Positions 1-36,141 of a stretch of DNA of 64,000 bases are shown in pieces. The position numbers and the translations under genes were made by a program. Source of the stretch: Ianthella basta. Its lineage: Eukaryota > Porifera > Demospongiae > Verongiida > Ianthellidae. The notes beneath the pieces are model-generated. The model saw only the letters and a program-made list of their open reading frames with translations, was not told the DNA's origin and made no database searches. The stretch lies in NCBI GenBank assembly GCA_964019415.1, contig OZ025882.1, forward strand, positions 5,431,063-5,495,062, read 5' to 3'. Positions within the stretch are counted from its first letter, which is position 1. The number at the start of each line of letters is the position of its first letter.

Positions 1-38
1 ATAGATATAATTTCATGTATCGATGAGCATGAGCAAAC

Positions 39-520
39 CTCAACATCTGTCTCTGCTTCTGACAGAGCCTCTACCCTCTGTTCCAGGTCTTTGATCCTCC
101 CTCGCATTGTGGCTATGGATTGCTCGTGCGCGGTACATAGGTCACGCAGTCCAGTCACTTCCACACTGTGGCGGTCTTCAAGGTAGCGGCATCTAACACC
201 CATCAGATGATTGTAGAACAAAACGGAAGCATGTGTACACATACAACGCACACACAACACATGCATGCACACAACATATATGTACTATGCACAACACACA
301 CACAACACTAAAACACAAAACACACCCACACACCCACACACACCCACACACCCACACACACCCAAACCCACACACCCACACCCACCCACACCCACACACC
401 CACACACCCACACACCCACACACACCCAAACCCACACACCCACACCCACACACACCCACACACCCACACACACCCACACACACCCACACACACCCACACA
501 CACCCACATCCACCCACACA

Positions 521-573
<53 letters not shown>

Positions 574-574
574 A

Positions 575-648
<74 letters not shown>

Positions 649-1664
649 CACAACACAATGGCAAACACTGTTGAACACATACACTTACAATGCACACATA
701 CACACACATATCGACACATACACCATACAGAAACACACATAAATACACACACACAATACACGCACAACAACACAGACACATGCAATATACAAAACACACA
801 CACACACACACACAAACAGACGGTTGAGCTCACTGTGACTTCAAGTAGTCTCTTTCTGACACTGCCCCAGCTCCAATCTGCTCTGCCTGCAAAAGATACA
901 TCAACGCACTAGCTCTGCACCTTGTGTGCACAATACAATACGGAGTTAATGCACGTCAAACCACATTACATCACTGCTCTACTCCATGCAGGATTTCCAA
1001 AAGGGGATTATATATAAAGTAGTCAGGTGCACACACAGTGCCTCTGATATATGGCCACCACACCTCTTTCTGGTCTAAAAACTGCTCAAAATCCTACATA
1101 AGACTAGCAAAAGGGGGGTTTCTTTGCACCCCTGGATCCCCCTCTAGATCCACTACTGCAACGTGGTGCTTCCATGGGCCAGGGACGATTGTACCACCAA
1201 CAGAGAGAGGGTATCAGTGCAGTCTACGGGCTATCACCATTAAAGGGGTGAATGTAGTAATGAATGCAGTCCCCATTACCTCTGTCACATGCCCTTACTT
1301 CAGACAGCCTCAGTTGTAGATCTCTCTTTTCCAATTCACTGGACTTCTGCAACTTTTCCAATTTGCTGGCGTTGCGTTCAAACTTCTCCTTCATTTCTGA
1401 GCTCTCTTTTCTTGTCTGGTTCAACTCTAATATCAACTCTTTCCTCTCCCTCTCCAGTTGATTCAAACGGGTAGCCTGGTCTTGGGATCCCCCCTTCTGT
1501 GGCTCCTCCAGCGTCAACCGTCTTATCTTCTCCTGCTTCTTCAGCTCTGATAATTCTATTTCTAGTCTGCTTGCGTGAGCCTTCGTTTGTATTATTTCTG
1601 CTTCCATGTCTCTGCGTCGCTTCCGTCCATCAGCTGCGGCCTCCAGAGAGCTTCTTGCTGCCAT
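39..1664 (-). CDS. Coiled-coil protein, 5' part (3 exons seen, continues off left edge)
   Basis: Three minus-strand exons join in phase: 1299-1664 (122 codons from the ATG at 1664-1662, ends at a GTAAGG donor), 834-886 (CAG acceptor, GTGAGC donor) and about 39-192 (TAG acceptor; the end at a weak GTTTGC donor is uncertain because the frame stays open to base 1). The protein starts MAARSSLEAAADGRKRRRDM and is then almost wholly charged heptad-like helix (Glu, Lys, Arg and Leu rich; runs such as RLNQLERERKELILELNQ), so a long parallel coiled coil is expected. The last visible part, GRIKDLEQRVEALSEAE, loosely recalls the spindle-checkpoint protein MAD1, but heptad repeats of this kind are not diagnostic and I do not name it. 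The first ATG lies 343 bp from the USP start on the other strand, a divergent arrangement. Introns 193-833 and 887-1298 hold no further exon I can see. Confidence 0.72.
300..657. repeat. (CA)n / (CACACCCA)n compound microsatellite
   Basis: About 350 bp of CA dinucleotides with regular CCC interruptions in the left half (CACACCCACACACCCA style) and nearly pure CA on the right. It lies within an intron of the coiled-coil gene. The long open frames it produces on both strands (Thr-His or Cys-Val polymers) are repeat artefacts. Confidence 0.95.
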
Positions 1665-2007
1665 ATTTGCCCTCTATTTGGAACGCATTCACTCGCAAAC
1701 GTTATCAGTAAAACGTGGGGGCCTATAAATATAAGACCCCCTACGTGCGTATAATAATAGCGCCTCCACAGTACTGTGGGTATGTACGTAGGTAAGACTC
1801 GTTGGAAGAACGCTGATTTCGGGGTACGTGAGTCATCACATATTTTGGATCATGCAATTAAAATTTTGACCGCAACACTCCGTGGCCATATACATGGTGG
1901 TGAAGCCCGCAGCAGTCGCTAGGATATAAAGAATTGCAGCGCATATATTTATAGTCTGACCAGTAAATTGATGTCGGCCGCCTTCACAGTACAGTAAAGT
2001 TGAAGCA
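1665..2007. promoter_or_regulatory. Divergent intergenic region, coiled-coil gene / USP gene
   Basis: 343 bp between two divergently placed start codons. By position it should hold both promoters and 5' UTRs. I see no clear TATA element or other recognisable site; a shared promoter is inferred only from the geometry. Confidence 0.45.
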
Positions 2008-5000
2008 ATGATGCTGGCTGGAGGGTCCGGGAGGGATGTCTCTGCCTCCGAAACTGTACTTCCTGCAACTTCCAAGCGGATACCACCAAAGCGCTTTGAG
2101 GTCGCGAGTGTCAAATTGTTCCAGGTCACCAAAGCCCAGTATCAAAAGGAAACAACCAAGCGTTCTTCAGTTACAAAAGCACGGAGAGACGGACTACACG
2201 ATGACGCGCCTGCAGTAGTACCCCGGCGCAGAGCACTGAGCCAGCATTGTTCTGTGAATGGTTTTGAATCGAAAGGACATTTTCAGGAGGACGCGTCGTC
2301 AATCCAGATTCACTCCTATTCCAATCCTGCTCTTCCCATCCGCACTGATCAAGACGGTGTGCCTTTAGCTAGCATTGACTGCAGTGATATCGCCCCAGCG
2401 AGGGGCTTATGCAACATCGGAAACACATGTTACCAGAACGCCATAGTGCAAGCACTGTACTTTAACAGTGGTCTCCGCAAGTACCTCGCTCTTCAGCACA
2501 GCTGTGCATGTGAGTCTGACAGTGAGCAGAATGTAAACAGATGTGGGAAGGTGACCAGGACTCTGTGTGAGCTGATAAATGACATGCTTTCTGGGAGCAA
2601 TACGTTTATTAGTCAGCACAAGTTCAAATCCATGGTGGACTCACACATGGCACAGTTTCATGGCAGGCGGCAGCATGATGCACAGGAGTTTCTCCTCTCC
2701 CTACTGGACAATCTGCAAGAGGAGGCAATTCCACTTCCTGCAATTGAGGTGAGTAATCTGGCCACACATCACAAGGATCTGATCCTTTGCCCATACACTT
2801 GTGTGCAAGGTGATCCTTTGCCCTGCATGCATGTGAGAATACACTATTTAATATAAATGTTTCATGCAGGCATACACCTATTGTTGAAGACTGAAGTCAA
2901 TTCATGTTTATTATGTATAGAAATTGCCTGCTTTCACTGCAAGTTGTTACCTTTATGTGTCCAAGTGGTATGGTTGTCCTGCACCCCTCATGACTGGAAG
3001 GGCATAGATTTCTGAACATGCATGCGCATTAATGCAGAGTAATAAACTTGAACCAAGGAATGTACAAGTTAATAAATGGCAGTGTCCAGACAATGGGTTT
3101 GCATGTGCAAGACATTAATAATGCATAGGACAATGAGTCATGGTTGAAGAATGCTTTAATGGTCTTTGCAGTAATTAGGCCGTAATAGATTCAATTATAT
3201 CCTGACTCAAATATATAATGTGCACATGGTCTTATGTCACTGCAGTATTCACTTGTGGGTTTTATTTATCATAATTATACTACTCATCAGTATTATACTT
3301 CCTTAACTTAGTTACGAACTTTTTTATCTCTGTGTCTTGTACTCTCTCTTCTGTCTATCTGCCCTAAATTGTTTGGTAGGTATTGACTGTCGGCCCCTGC
3401 AGTGGTGGGTTTGTAGAGGAGCCATCAACCTCCCTCCAACAGCAACCTACCATGCAGGTCCAGGGTACCAGTGCCATTGCCGACATGTTTCAAGGCAGCT
3501 TCTGCTCCCAGCTGCACTGCCCAGAGTGTGACTACTGCTCCGCCACCTTTGAGCCATTCACCTGCCTCTCGCTACCCATCCCCAAGCAGGATATCCGCAG
3601 TATCCAGATGTCCATTATCTTCCGAAGGAAGGCTGGGCTGCATGCTAGAACTGGATCTCGGCAGACTTTCCACATTAATCAGGCCATGACTGCGGCTGAC
3701 CTGAGAGCTATTGTCGCCAAGGAAATGGGAATGAGTCTAAGGGATGTGATTCTTTGTGATATGGTAAGATCCGGATTCGGTGTTCTGCTGAAGGATACAG
3801 CCTCTGCCTCTGAAATATGCAGTCACCGTGACTTGCATGCATTTGAGGCTCCTCCATTCCATGGTTCCCCTGACCAGCAACCCATCCTACTGATAGTTTC
3901 CAACATAGTGACAGATACTTCAAAAACTTCTTCTGGAAGAAGGTATGCTGTGTTTGGTCATATGCATAAAAAATTAGTTGGTATTTGTCTTGTGGCTAGT
4001 AGGTAGTTACTCGAGCACTTGCGTAGCAGAAATTCACTGTAATTCATAATGTTACGTCCTTCATCAGCTGATAAAATAAAGATACAGAGGAGATGCTGTG
4101 TTTATACAGAGGTGTGACTGGTGGCTTGAAAGAGTTACCTACTAGCCTCATTACGTCCAGTAGCAATGAGTCTCTATGCTATCACTGGTATTTGTCTTAT
4201 CTGCTTCCTGCTCAGCACTGCATGGATCTATAATTTAGCTGTAGGTTTGCCTATAGACCTATGTGTACGGTATTATGGTGCATATCAACCACAGAATTGT
4301 ACCACTTTGTTTAGGTTTGGTGTGCCAGTTGTGTTGAGAGTGCGAAGGAGTCTCACCCCCACACAGTTCCAGTCTGTTCTGCTGCGCAGCATGGGCAATC
4401 ACCTCAGGGACACCTCAGAGAACCTGCAAGAAGTATGCCAACCATACCCCTTCATAATAGCACCATGCATGCATGCATATAGCAGGTTACTCTGTTTGCT
4501 TGCTTTTATGGATAGCAGTACTTTGCTGTATAGGTACAATAGAAGCTTTGTATAAATAGATGTTATAATGTAACTGTACAATTATATGTAACTATGCACA
4601 TTAAACATTACATTCTCCTCTCACACCACAGAGGATCAGAACGAGTGTCCTATTTAAGTGCCAGGTTGTAACCAACAGCAACCTGGCTGGTCTTGGCTGG
4701 CTGGAGGACGAGGGGAAGGGTGTCTTTACGCATTCCTCTGTCCAGGTTGGGCTCCTTGAGGCTGATGAGCACAGACTAACTCCGCACGTGAGAGTCATTG
4801 CAGTGTGGACTCCACTCAGCAAAGACAGGTATGCCACGCAGCCATGTTGTTAATTGGGGCTTGCTCATGCTTGTCCCACTCTTGCGAGTAGATAGGGTGT
4901 TTCTATGGCGCCCGCCAATTGAATCAATTATGGCCCAGACCTAAAGCCTACAAGGGACCTTTTACAGCCACAGTGTCTGGCTTTGGCCCCATACGGCGTC

Positions 5001-8000
5001 TGTTTTTGGCCATGTACAGCTGCATAATCTCAGAGGCCTAGACCCAGAGGCACTGTCAGTACACCTGCACACTGAAGAATAGACAAATTGGATCCTTTGG
5101 GTGGGCAGAACAGTGTTATAGTGAGACCAAGGCAGTAGGGAGAAGCCATCTTGACCCTGCCAAATGCTGTCCATTGTTGCATATAATTATATGGTTTAGT
5201 CTCCATATTACGAGTCCAAGAACGCAATCATCACAGATTTAATGCAGTCAGCATGGTATACAACATAGTGATAGTACTATCAGCGTATACAGTAGGAAGA
5301 GTATTAGTGTAAGCGATGTGTCAGAGTAGCTAGACATACACATGCACGTCTTCATTGATTGAGAATGCACTGCAATTAATTATAGGGTGCGCGAGCAGAT
5401 AATATCTCCATGACCCGTGAATAACTTATGATTTGTAGTACATACTATAATATTGTATGTTGAATACATGCATGGCTTGTTCATATAAATGGTTTTGTTG
5501 GGCTATTGGGAGCCTACAAAATGGTGAAACAAACTGAAAGGCTTGTATCTGAACCATGCAACAAAATGGTTGCATGTTCTAGTGACATTACATATACAGT
5601 ATTACAATATAAAAGTCAAGCACAATTGGCCAAAGACACATGTACATGGATGTCATGTGCTGTCAGCCAGGTGACAGCCTATAACATGGCTGGTATACTT
5701 GTAAGTATGCAAGTTATGCCAGCAATGTGGACAAATTGTAAACACTCCTTGTTAGTGTATTATTTTACAGGAATTTTAAATTGCAACTTCATGTGAACAA
5801 TGAAGAGCAAAGGTGAATCATTTTCACATTGTAAACTCCTGTATACGGTCTATGGACATTTGCGAGAACGCAAGCCATTTACCTGTAGCTATGTGCAGGT
5901 ACATTGAATGGCATCACCTCTCATATTGGAGCAGGCACTGATAAGCTTCACTGCCTCACCACACTGCTTTCGAAAACAGGCCAATTCTGAGCAGTGCAAC
6001 GTACAACGTTCATTACTAACCCCAGTCAGCAGACATCATTAATCAGTGGAGGTTGCCATAAAGACGTAGGGTAGAGCTTTGTCCTGATTTTACCACACGG
6101 CTGTGATTGGATTAATTGCCAACAAGCGTTCCTGTGAGGCTGTGTTGTAAGGTGAACTGGAGCATCATCATTCTCTAAATGCCTACAGCCAAGGTTGAGA
6201 CAGCAGAAGATCTTTTGGGCAAATTTCATTAGCTAACCTCCTGCGTACAGGAACGTTCGGTTTGCTATCAAACATTCACTATCACACCTCACTATGCCAT
6301 AGAATGTTGCAAAGGATGGGGAATGGGCGTACTGGGCGAAATTTATAGGGCTTGCTGAAGGTGGGCATTGCAGTTAGTAATTCTATCATAATATAGAATA
6401 GCCATCTTCTGCCATGATTGACTGAAATTTACATAAAAATTAATTCCAATAAAATTATACGTTTATCTTAGCATGCTGATCTCTGACCTCCTTATAGCAT
6501 TTTCAAGGCGGTAGTGCCTGACGCAGTGCTCCCAGCTCCGTTCAGCGTGGCCACTTTCAAGAGAAGAGAGGCATATGCCACGACAGCCACATTGCAAGAC
6601 TGTATCCGACATTACATTCAGGAGGAACGGGTGAGCAGAGGGATGTGTGCACAATGCATGCTTTTCTATATTGGTGTCATGCTTATGCGAACAGGACTGT
6701 AGAAGCTGGGTCAATTGAACCAGTTTTAACCCAAGTTAGTTAACCCAGGTTCAACCCCCTTGGTTGCATGTCTATGTGAAAGGGGTGTTGCTATAGAAAC
6801 CCCATGCACTATATAATATATAAGGATATGTATAGAGATATTGCTTCACTGCATGCATTACTAAAGCAAGATTATTATATTGTTATATATATTACATGCA
6901 CTATACAACTTTGTGTGTATTGTGTATGGCATGTATAGCATAATACATGTGACAAATGTTTCATTTTGCTCTTTATGAATGTAGTTGAATGATGCTGATT
7001 GGAAGTGTCCGAACTGCAACCGCACACAGCACAATGTGGTGAAGAAGTTGGACTTCCACACTCTTCCCAAGACACTGATAATTAGCATCAAGAGATTTGA
7101 CCAGGTGCGTGGACGGAACGCCTTGTTCACTGTGCATTTACCACCCTAAGATTACTAATTGCTATAAAACTTCAAATGTAATGCAAACAAGCACACAGTG
7201 AATATACTTACTTCAACACTGAACCACCTCGTTACCCCAGGAGCAAATTAGATTAGTATTGCAATCTGACCACGTTACACTAAACCACATCAGGCCGTAC
7301 ACTGCATGCGGACCCTGGTTTCTTGGCAAAGTCATGTATAATTCCACTTGCATGAATAAAAATTATTGCAAAAAATATATATAAACAGTACTTGCAGCAT
7401 ATGTATGGCATAAAGATCCACAACCAGTATAGCAGCATCTTGTTAATTCTAATTTGCCCATGTTCTTCATTCTTACAGATTCACAATTCAGTGAGTGGGA
7501 GGACTGTCGAGTCCAAGCTGAGCACATTGGTGGACTTTCCAATCCATGGCCTAGATATGACCCCCTACCTGCAGCAAGAAGGTGTTCCAGGGGGGAGACC
7601 TTCTGAGGCTGATACCATGGCGCAGGATGCAAAGGAGAGAGCAAGCAAGCAGAAGACTTCAAAGTTGACTGGAAAGACGTTGTGGTCCAAGATCAAAGGA
7701 GCTCGCAACTGGGGGAAGAAGAGCAACTCTGGAGTGGCACCACCAGCCGTGGTGGACGTGGACACTGGCTCACAAGCTGGAGAGCTACCACCAACATTAT
7801 CTGCGGTTGCCAGCAATGACCCGATCATCTCCTTCGCCTCAATCAATACAAACAAGTACGATTTGTATGCTGTGGTGAACCACTTTGGTGGGCTGTCAAG
7901 GGGACACTATACAGCAACATGCAGGGACACCACTGATTGCGGCCAAAAGTGGCACCATTTTGATGATAACATAGTGAAAGCTGCCTCGGGGAGGAACCTG

Positions 8001-8777
8001 AAGACAGGCAATGCATACATCCTTTGCTACACTCAGAGGGAGGCAGGGATGGATAGGGCTTGGAGTTGCCAGACGTCCACTTGCCAGGAGAGGCTCAGCT
8101 CAGCCATGTCGTACTGCACGGATTACGATGTTGGAGACACTTGCCACTTCACCATTGACGCCTACAGCATGTCTGATGTGGAGAGTTGGAAGTCAGTATC
8201 ATCGCTGACACAGAAGATGAAGGTGGACTGCTGCCCACCTGCCTCCCAACAGATGCATGGAACTCCAATACCAACACCAAGTCCACTCATTCCCAGTAAC
8301 TGTCACACAGGCTACTCTGTAGAGGCAGACAGAGCCTCAGGACCAAATTCTGGAGAAGACCCTGCTGGTGTGATGAAGAGTGGTGGTGAAAGTGTCGTGG
8401 AAGGGTCTGTTGACTCCACCGGTCGCTTTGATACTCTGAGCAACCATCCCCCAGATTTGCTGTCAGGTCCTGTGCAACCTACCGCTCACCAGAATGCTGA
8501 GTTGAAGCCTAGCCTACTCCTTGACAAAAGCCTTAGACTTGATGTACAGGCATCCCTACTGGCGTTGCAATTGGCAGCAGAGAGTGGTGAATTCACTGCA
8601 CCTTCTGTCAACCCACCCAAAGTTGCTTGGGTTTCAGATTCCACCACACACGGCCTGTCAAGGGGGAAGTGGACTCATGAAGTCCAGCAACCAAATGGAG
8701 GTGAAAGAAATCTCACATCGCAGCCACACCGCACAGACAAACCTGCCATGCATGTGGCACCTGAAACTCTACTTTAA
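2008..8777 (+). CDS. Ubiquitin-specific protease, USP31/USP43 type
   Basis: Cysteine protease that removes ubiquitin from proteins. Seven exons join in frame: 2008-2748, 3380-3942, 4315-4432, 4632-4828, 6498-6630, 6985-7104, 7479-8777, giving about 1090 residues. The Cys box NIGNTCYQNA (about residue 140) carries the nucleophile Cys. The His box YDLYAVVNHFGGLSRGHYTA and the following WHHFDD are intact in exon 7. Two Cys pairs, CPECDYC (exon 2) and CPNC (exon 6), should form the structural zinc ribbon of the thumb/finger region. A ubiquitin-like insert (exon 2, FHINQAMTAADLRAIV to HAFEAPP) and the block KLSTLVDFPIHGLDMTPYL match the layout of human USP31 and USP43. A Lys- and Ser-rich insert of about 75 residues (near 7580-7800) splits the catalytic domain, and a long Ser/Pro-rich tail of about 240 residues follows it. 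The exact paralogue is uncertain. Confidence 0.88.
4829..6497. other. USP intron 4 (1.67 kb), no gene seen
   Basis: The longest intron of the USP gene. It is AT-rich, has no microsatellite, and no open frame that reads like a protein. I found no transposon coding sequence. Confidence 0.55.
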
Positions 8778-9896
8778 CTCTTAGTCAATTATTTTTCATG
8801 TATCAATTTGCATAATTATACTATATACTGTATGAAATTCAAATTATACTGCGTTGCTTTATCAAATGTTTTTTTTAATAAGAATGCTTATATTTTAATC
8901 ATTTAGTAAAACAAGTGAATTGAGTAGTACATGACGTTGAAAATTGCTAATTTCAGATGATATATTTGGATATAGCTAGTTTAAGCAAAAGTGAGATACA
9001 ACAGAATGACTGACTGACGATTAGTAATTGTAAACAGTGAACAGCTGTGCATATTACATGCAGGACTGCTATTGAATAATCATGATCAGATTGGGAAATA
9101 GGAATCTGGGCAGGACAGCTGGCTGGTGGCAGCATGCATTGAGGCAGAGCTCCCTCAAAGAACTGGAGAGATAGGTGGCACATGAACCAGCTGCCAAAGT
9201 GCCAAATTAGCCAGGTTTTCCTGTAAAAAATAGACCAGGCTGCATGAGGCTACTGCCAAATTAGGTACTTACATAAGAATTTGATCGATATCAGGATTTA
9301 GAAATCATGGTCTTCAGCCAAAAGACCCCAGAAGTCTTAATAGCCCACTCCATGGGATGAAGACTTATACATGGAGATGAGCATACTTGTCCATCTTCCT
9401 GTCCTCTGCCAGACCTGCTATCCCCTCGCCCCCCCCCCCCCCCCCCCCCCCCCATGCAGGTCTGTAGCTAGCGAATGTTCATCACTTCAGTTACAACCGT
9501 CCACTTGTAGATCAAGTGACAATACTATAGCTATTCAGTACATACTGTATTCATTACTAAGCATTCAATCTCCCCATAGTGTATAGCATGGTATTGCACG
9601 TATGTGTGCTATAGTAGTGATGACTACACAGGCTATACACCAGCCCATGCCATGTATAATTGAAGTTGCCTGAGTGGCAGACGTAAGAGTTTTAAGCAAC
9701 AAGTGTTTGTCTGCAAGTTGTTCACTTACATGTGGCCGTAAAGGTGAAGTAACCAACCATACGTACATGCCCAATGAAACAAGTACACACCGGATAGACC
9801 ATGGATAGACAGTCCATTGCACAAGATAAGGCAGCTAACTAAGCACAACACACAAAAATATACTGGGTGAGGTTTTGTTATGATGATGAGATGGGC
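8778..9896. other. Convergent intergenic region, USP / cupin gene
   Basis: About 1.1 kb between two convergent stop codons. It holds a run of 25 C at 9429-9453 and AT-rich 3' flanks; I see no exon, RNA gene or mobile element. Confidence 0.55.
9429..9453. repeat. Poly(C) run, 25 bases
   Basis: Uninterrupted C mononucleotide run in the intergenic region; its true length may differ because such runs are error-prone. Confidence 0.9.
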
Positions 9897-10502
9897 TTAT
9901 TTATGGGATGGTGCTGCTCCTGGTGACCAAAAGATTGCCATCCACACAGTAATCACGTCAGGGTCTGTCCACGCTACACGATGCCTGCAGTGTGCTGGTA
10001 AGAACGTCCAGCTCCCAGGCTTCAAATCCAGAACTTTCGATGCTGCTCCTGCCACTCCCCCATCACCACACCCACTCTCCTCCAGCACTAAACGAGCTGC
10101 ACCTTGCAACACTAGCACAAATTCGTGCTCCTCCTGGTCGTACCAGAAGCCTTCCTCTGATACCTGGAGGAAGTACATGAAGAGTACAACATACTGCGTA
10201 CAATTGACATGACTAATACCCAGAGGACTGTACTCCTGTTAGTACTAGCTAGCTAGCCACGTCCCCACTGTAGCGTCTCGCTGCAGATGCCTTACTTGTC
10301 CTTTTGAAACAATACGCTCTATTCGAACTCCGTCACATTTTGTGAGATCTTCAAAGCATTCTTCCTTTAGATCCTTGGGAAGAAACTCAAGGAGATTGCC
10401 ATGCATGCCCTTCGCCATTGCCACTGATATATATACTACCAGAAAATCCGAAATTCCCGCCGGCGTTGTACGGAACATGCGCAATGTGTTACCAATATTC
10501 AT
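9897..10502 (-). CDS. Small cupin-fold protein of bacterial type, two exons
   Basis: Exon 1 runs from the ATG at 10502-10500, or from the internal ATG at 10418, to 10296 (CAA then GTAAGG). Exon 2 is 10163-9897 and ends at a stop. The joined core reads NLLEFLPKDLKEECFEDL, then RIERIVSKGQ|VSEEGFWYDQ, then EFVLVLQGAARLVLEE, LKPGSWTFLPAHCRHRVAWT and ITVWMAIFW. This is the single beta-barrel cupin pattern common in bacteria, where proteins of about 105-115 residues begin close to the NLLEF block. That favours the 10418 start (about 129 residues); the longer start adds a hydrophobic N-terminus. Conserved metal-ligand positions look partial: EHEF in motif 1 (one His and Glu) and H.RH in motif 2. Substrate is unknown. 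It is divergent to the dynein gene. Confidence 0.78.
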
Positions 10503-10997
10503 AGCCTAGGTGGGCGTGGTACCCGTGAACTCCATGGAAACCGACCCTCCAAAGAGCTCAGTGCAGCTGCGTGCACTGGAACGGGTTTTCCAGAAGGATC
10601 GCATTCCTGTGGAGCTGTTCTGACTTTGCAGCGTGCGTGACAGTCAAAAAGAGCGCGCGCAGATCTACTGCGGCAGGGATTCCTTCCGCGGCCGACACGC
10701 CTACCTGCAACACCCCTTCTGTTGTAAGTAACCGCCTTAGTGCAAGCGTTAGTGTACTCCTAACTCTCCAAGTCAGTAAACAGCAGCTGAAGGTCTCATT
10801 TGCAGAATTAATCTATAGCCGCTGCGAGATGCAGAAACTAATCTTTGCAGGGGCTCCTGATGCCAAAATACTAAGATCGTAAAATTCCAACAGCTTGCAA
10901 CGCAGTGCCATCGTTTACAGTTATTTCTTTAATATACTCTCATACCTCGCTGTGTTCGCCTCCTCCCGCTGCCCCAGAGCAAAGAGAGTGAGGCAGC
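10503..10997 (+). promoter_or_regulatory. Divergent promoter region and likely 5' leader of the dynein gene
   Basis: Between the cupin and dynein starts. A GTAAGT donor at 10724 and a CAG acceptor ending at 10976, after a pyrimidine-rich stretch, suggest a spliced untranslated leader that joins just upstream of the dynein ATG at 10998. The leader contains an ATG at 10534 opening a 29-codon frame (METDPPKSSVQLRALERV...) that stops at TGA 10621-10623. If transcribed this would be an upstream ORF. No X-box was recognised with confidence. Confidence 0.4.
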
Positions 10998-35910
<24,913 letters not shown>

Positions 35911-36141
35911 CATGAACACAACACACACACATATGTACTCTTAAAATTAAGTAAGCATACATTTTTGAAGCTACTTATATATACATATATTATATATTAG
36001 AGTAGTACATACAGTGTATGTATTTAATACCATTGTCTTCTATAGATGACGAGTGAATAAATTGTTGACTCAGCATCATGCTGTTTCAAAAATGTACTCA
36101 TAAAAAGTAAATAACTGAAGTTCAGTGATCCTTCTGTTGAG

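Noticed and set aside
193..912. Long ORFs on both strands (Cys-Val and Thr-His polymers)
   Set aside because: Produced by the CA/CACCCA microsatellite; no splice or homology support.
6705..6765. Possible MITE end near GGGTCAATTGAACC ... GGTTCAACCC
   Set aside because: The arms do not pair well and there is no second terminus or target duplication.
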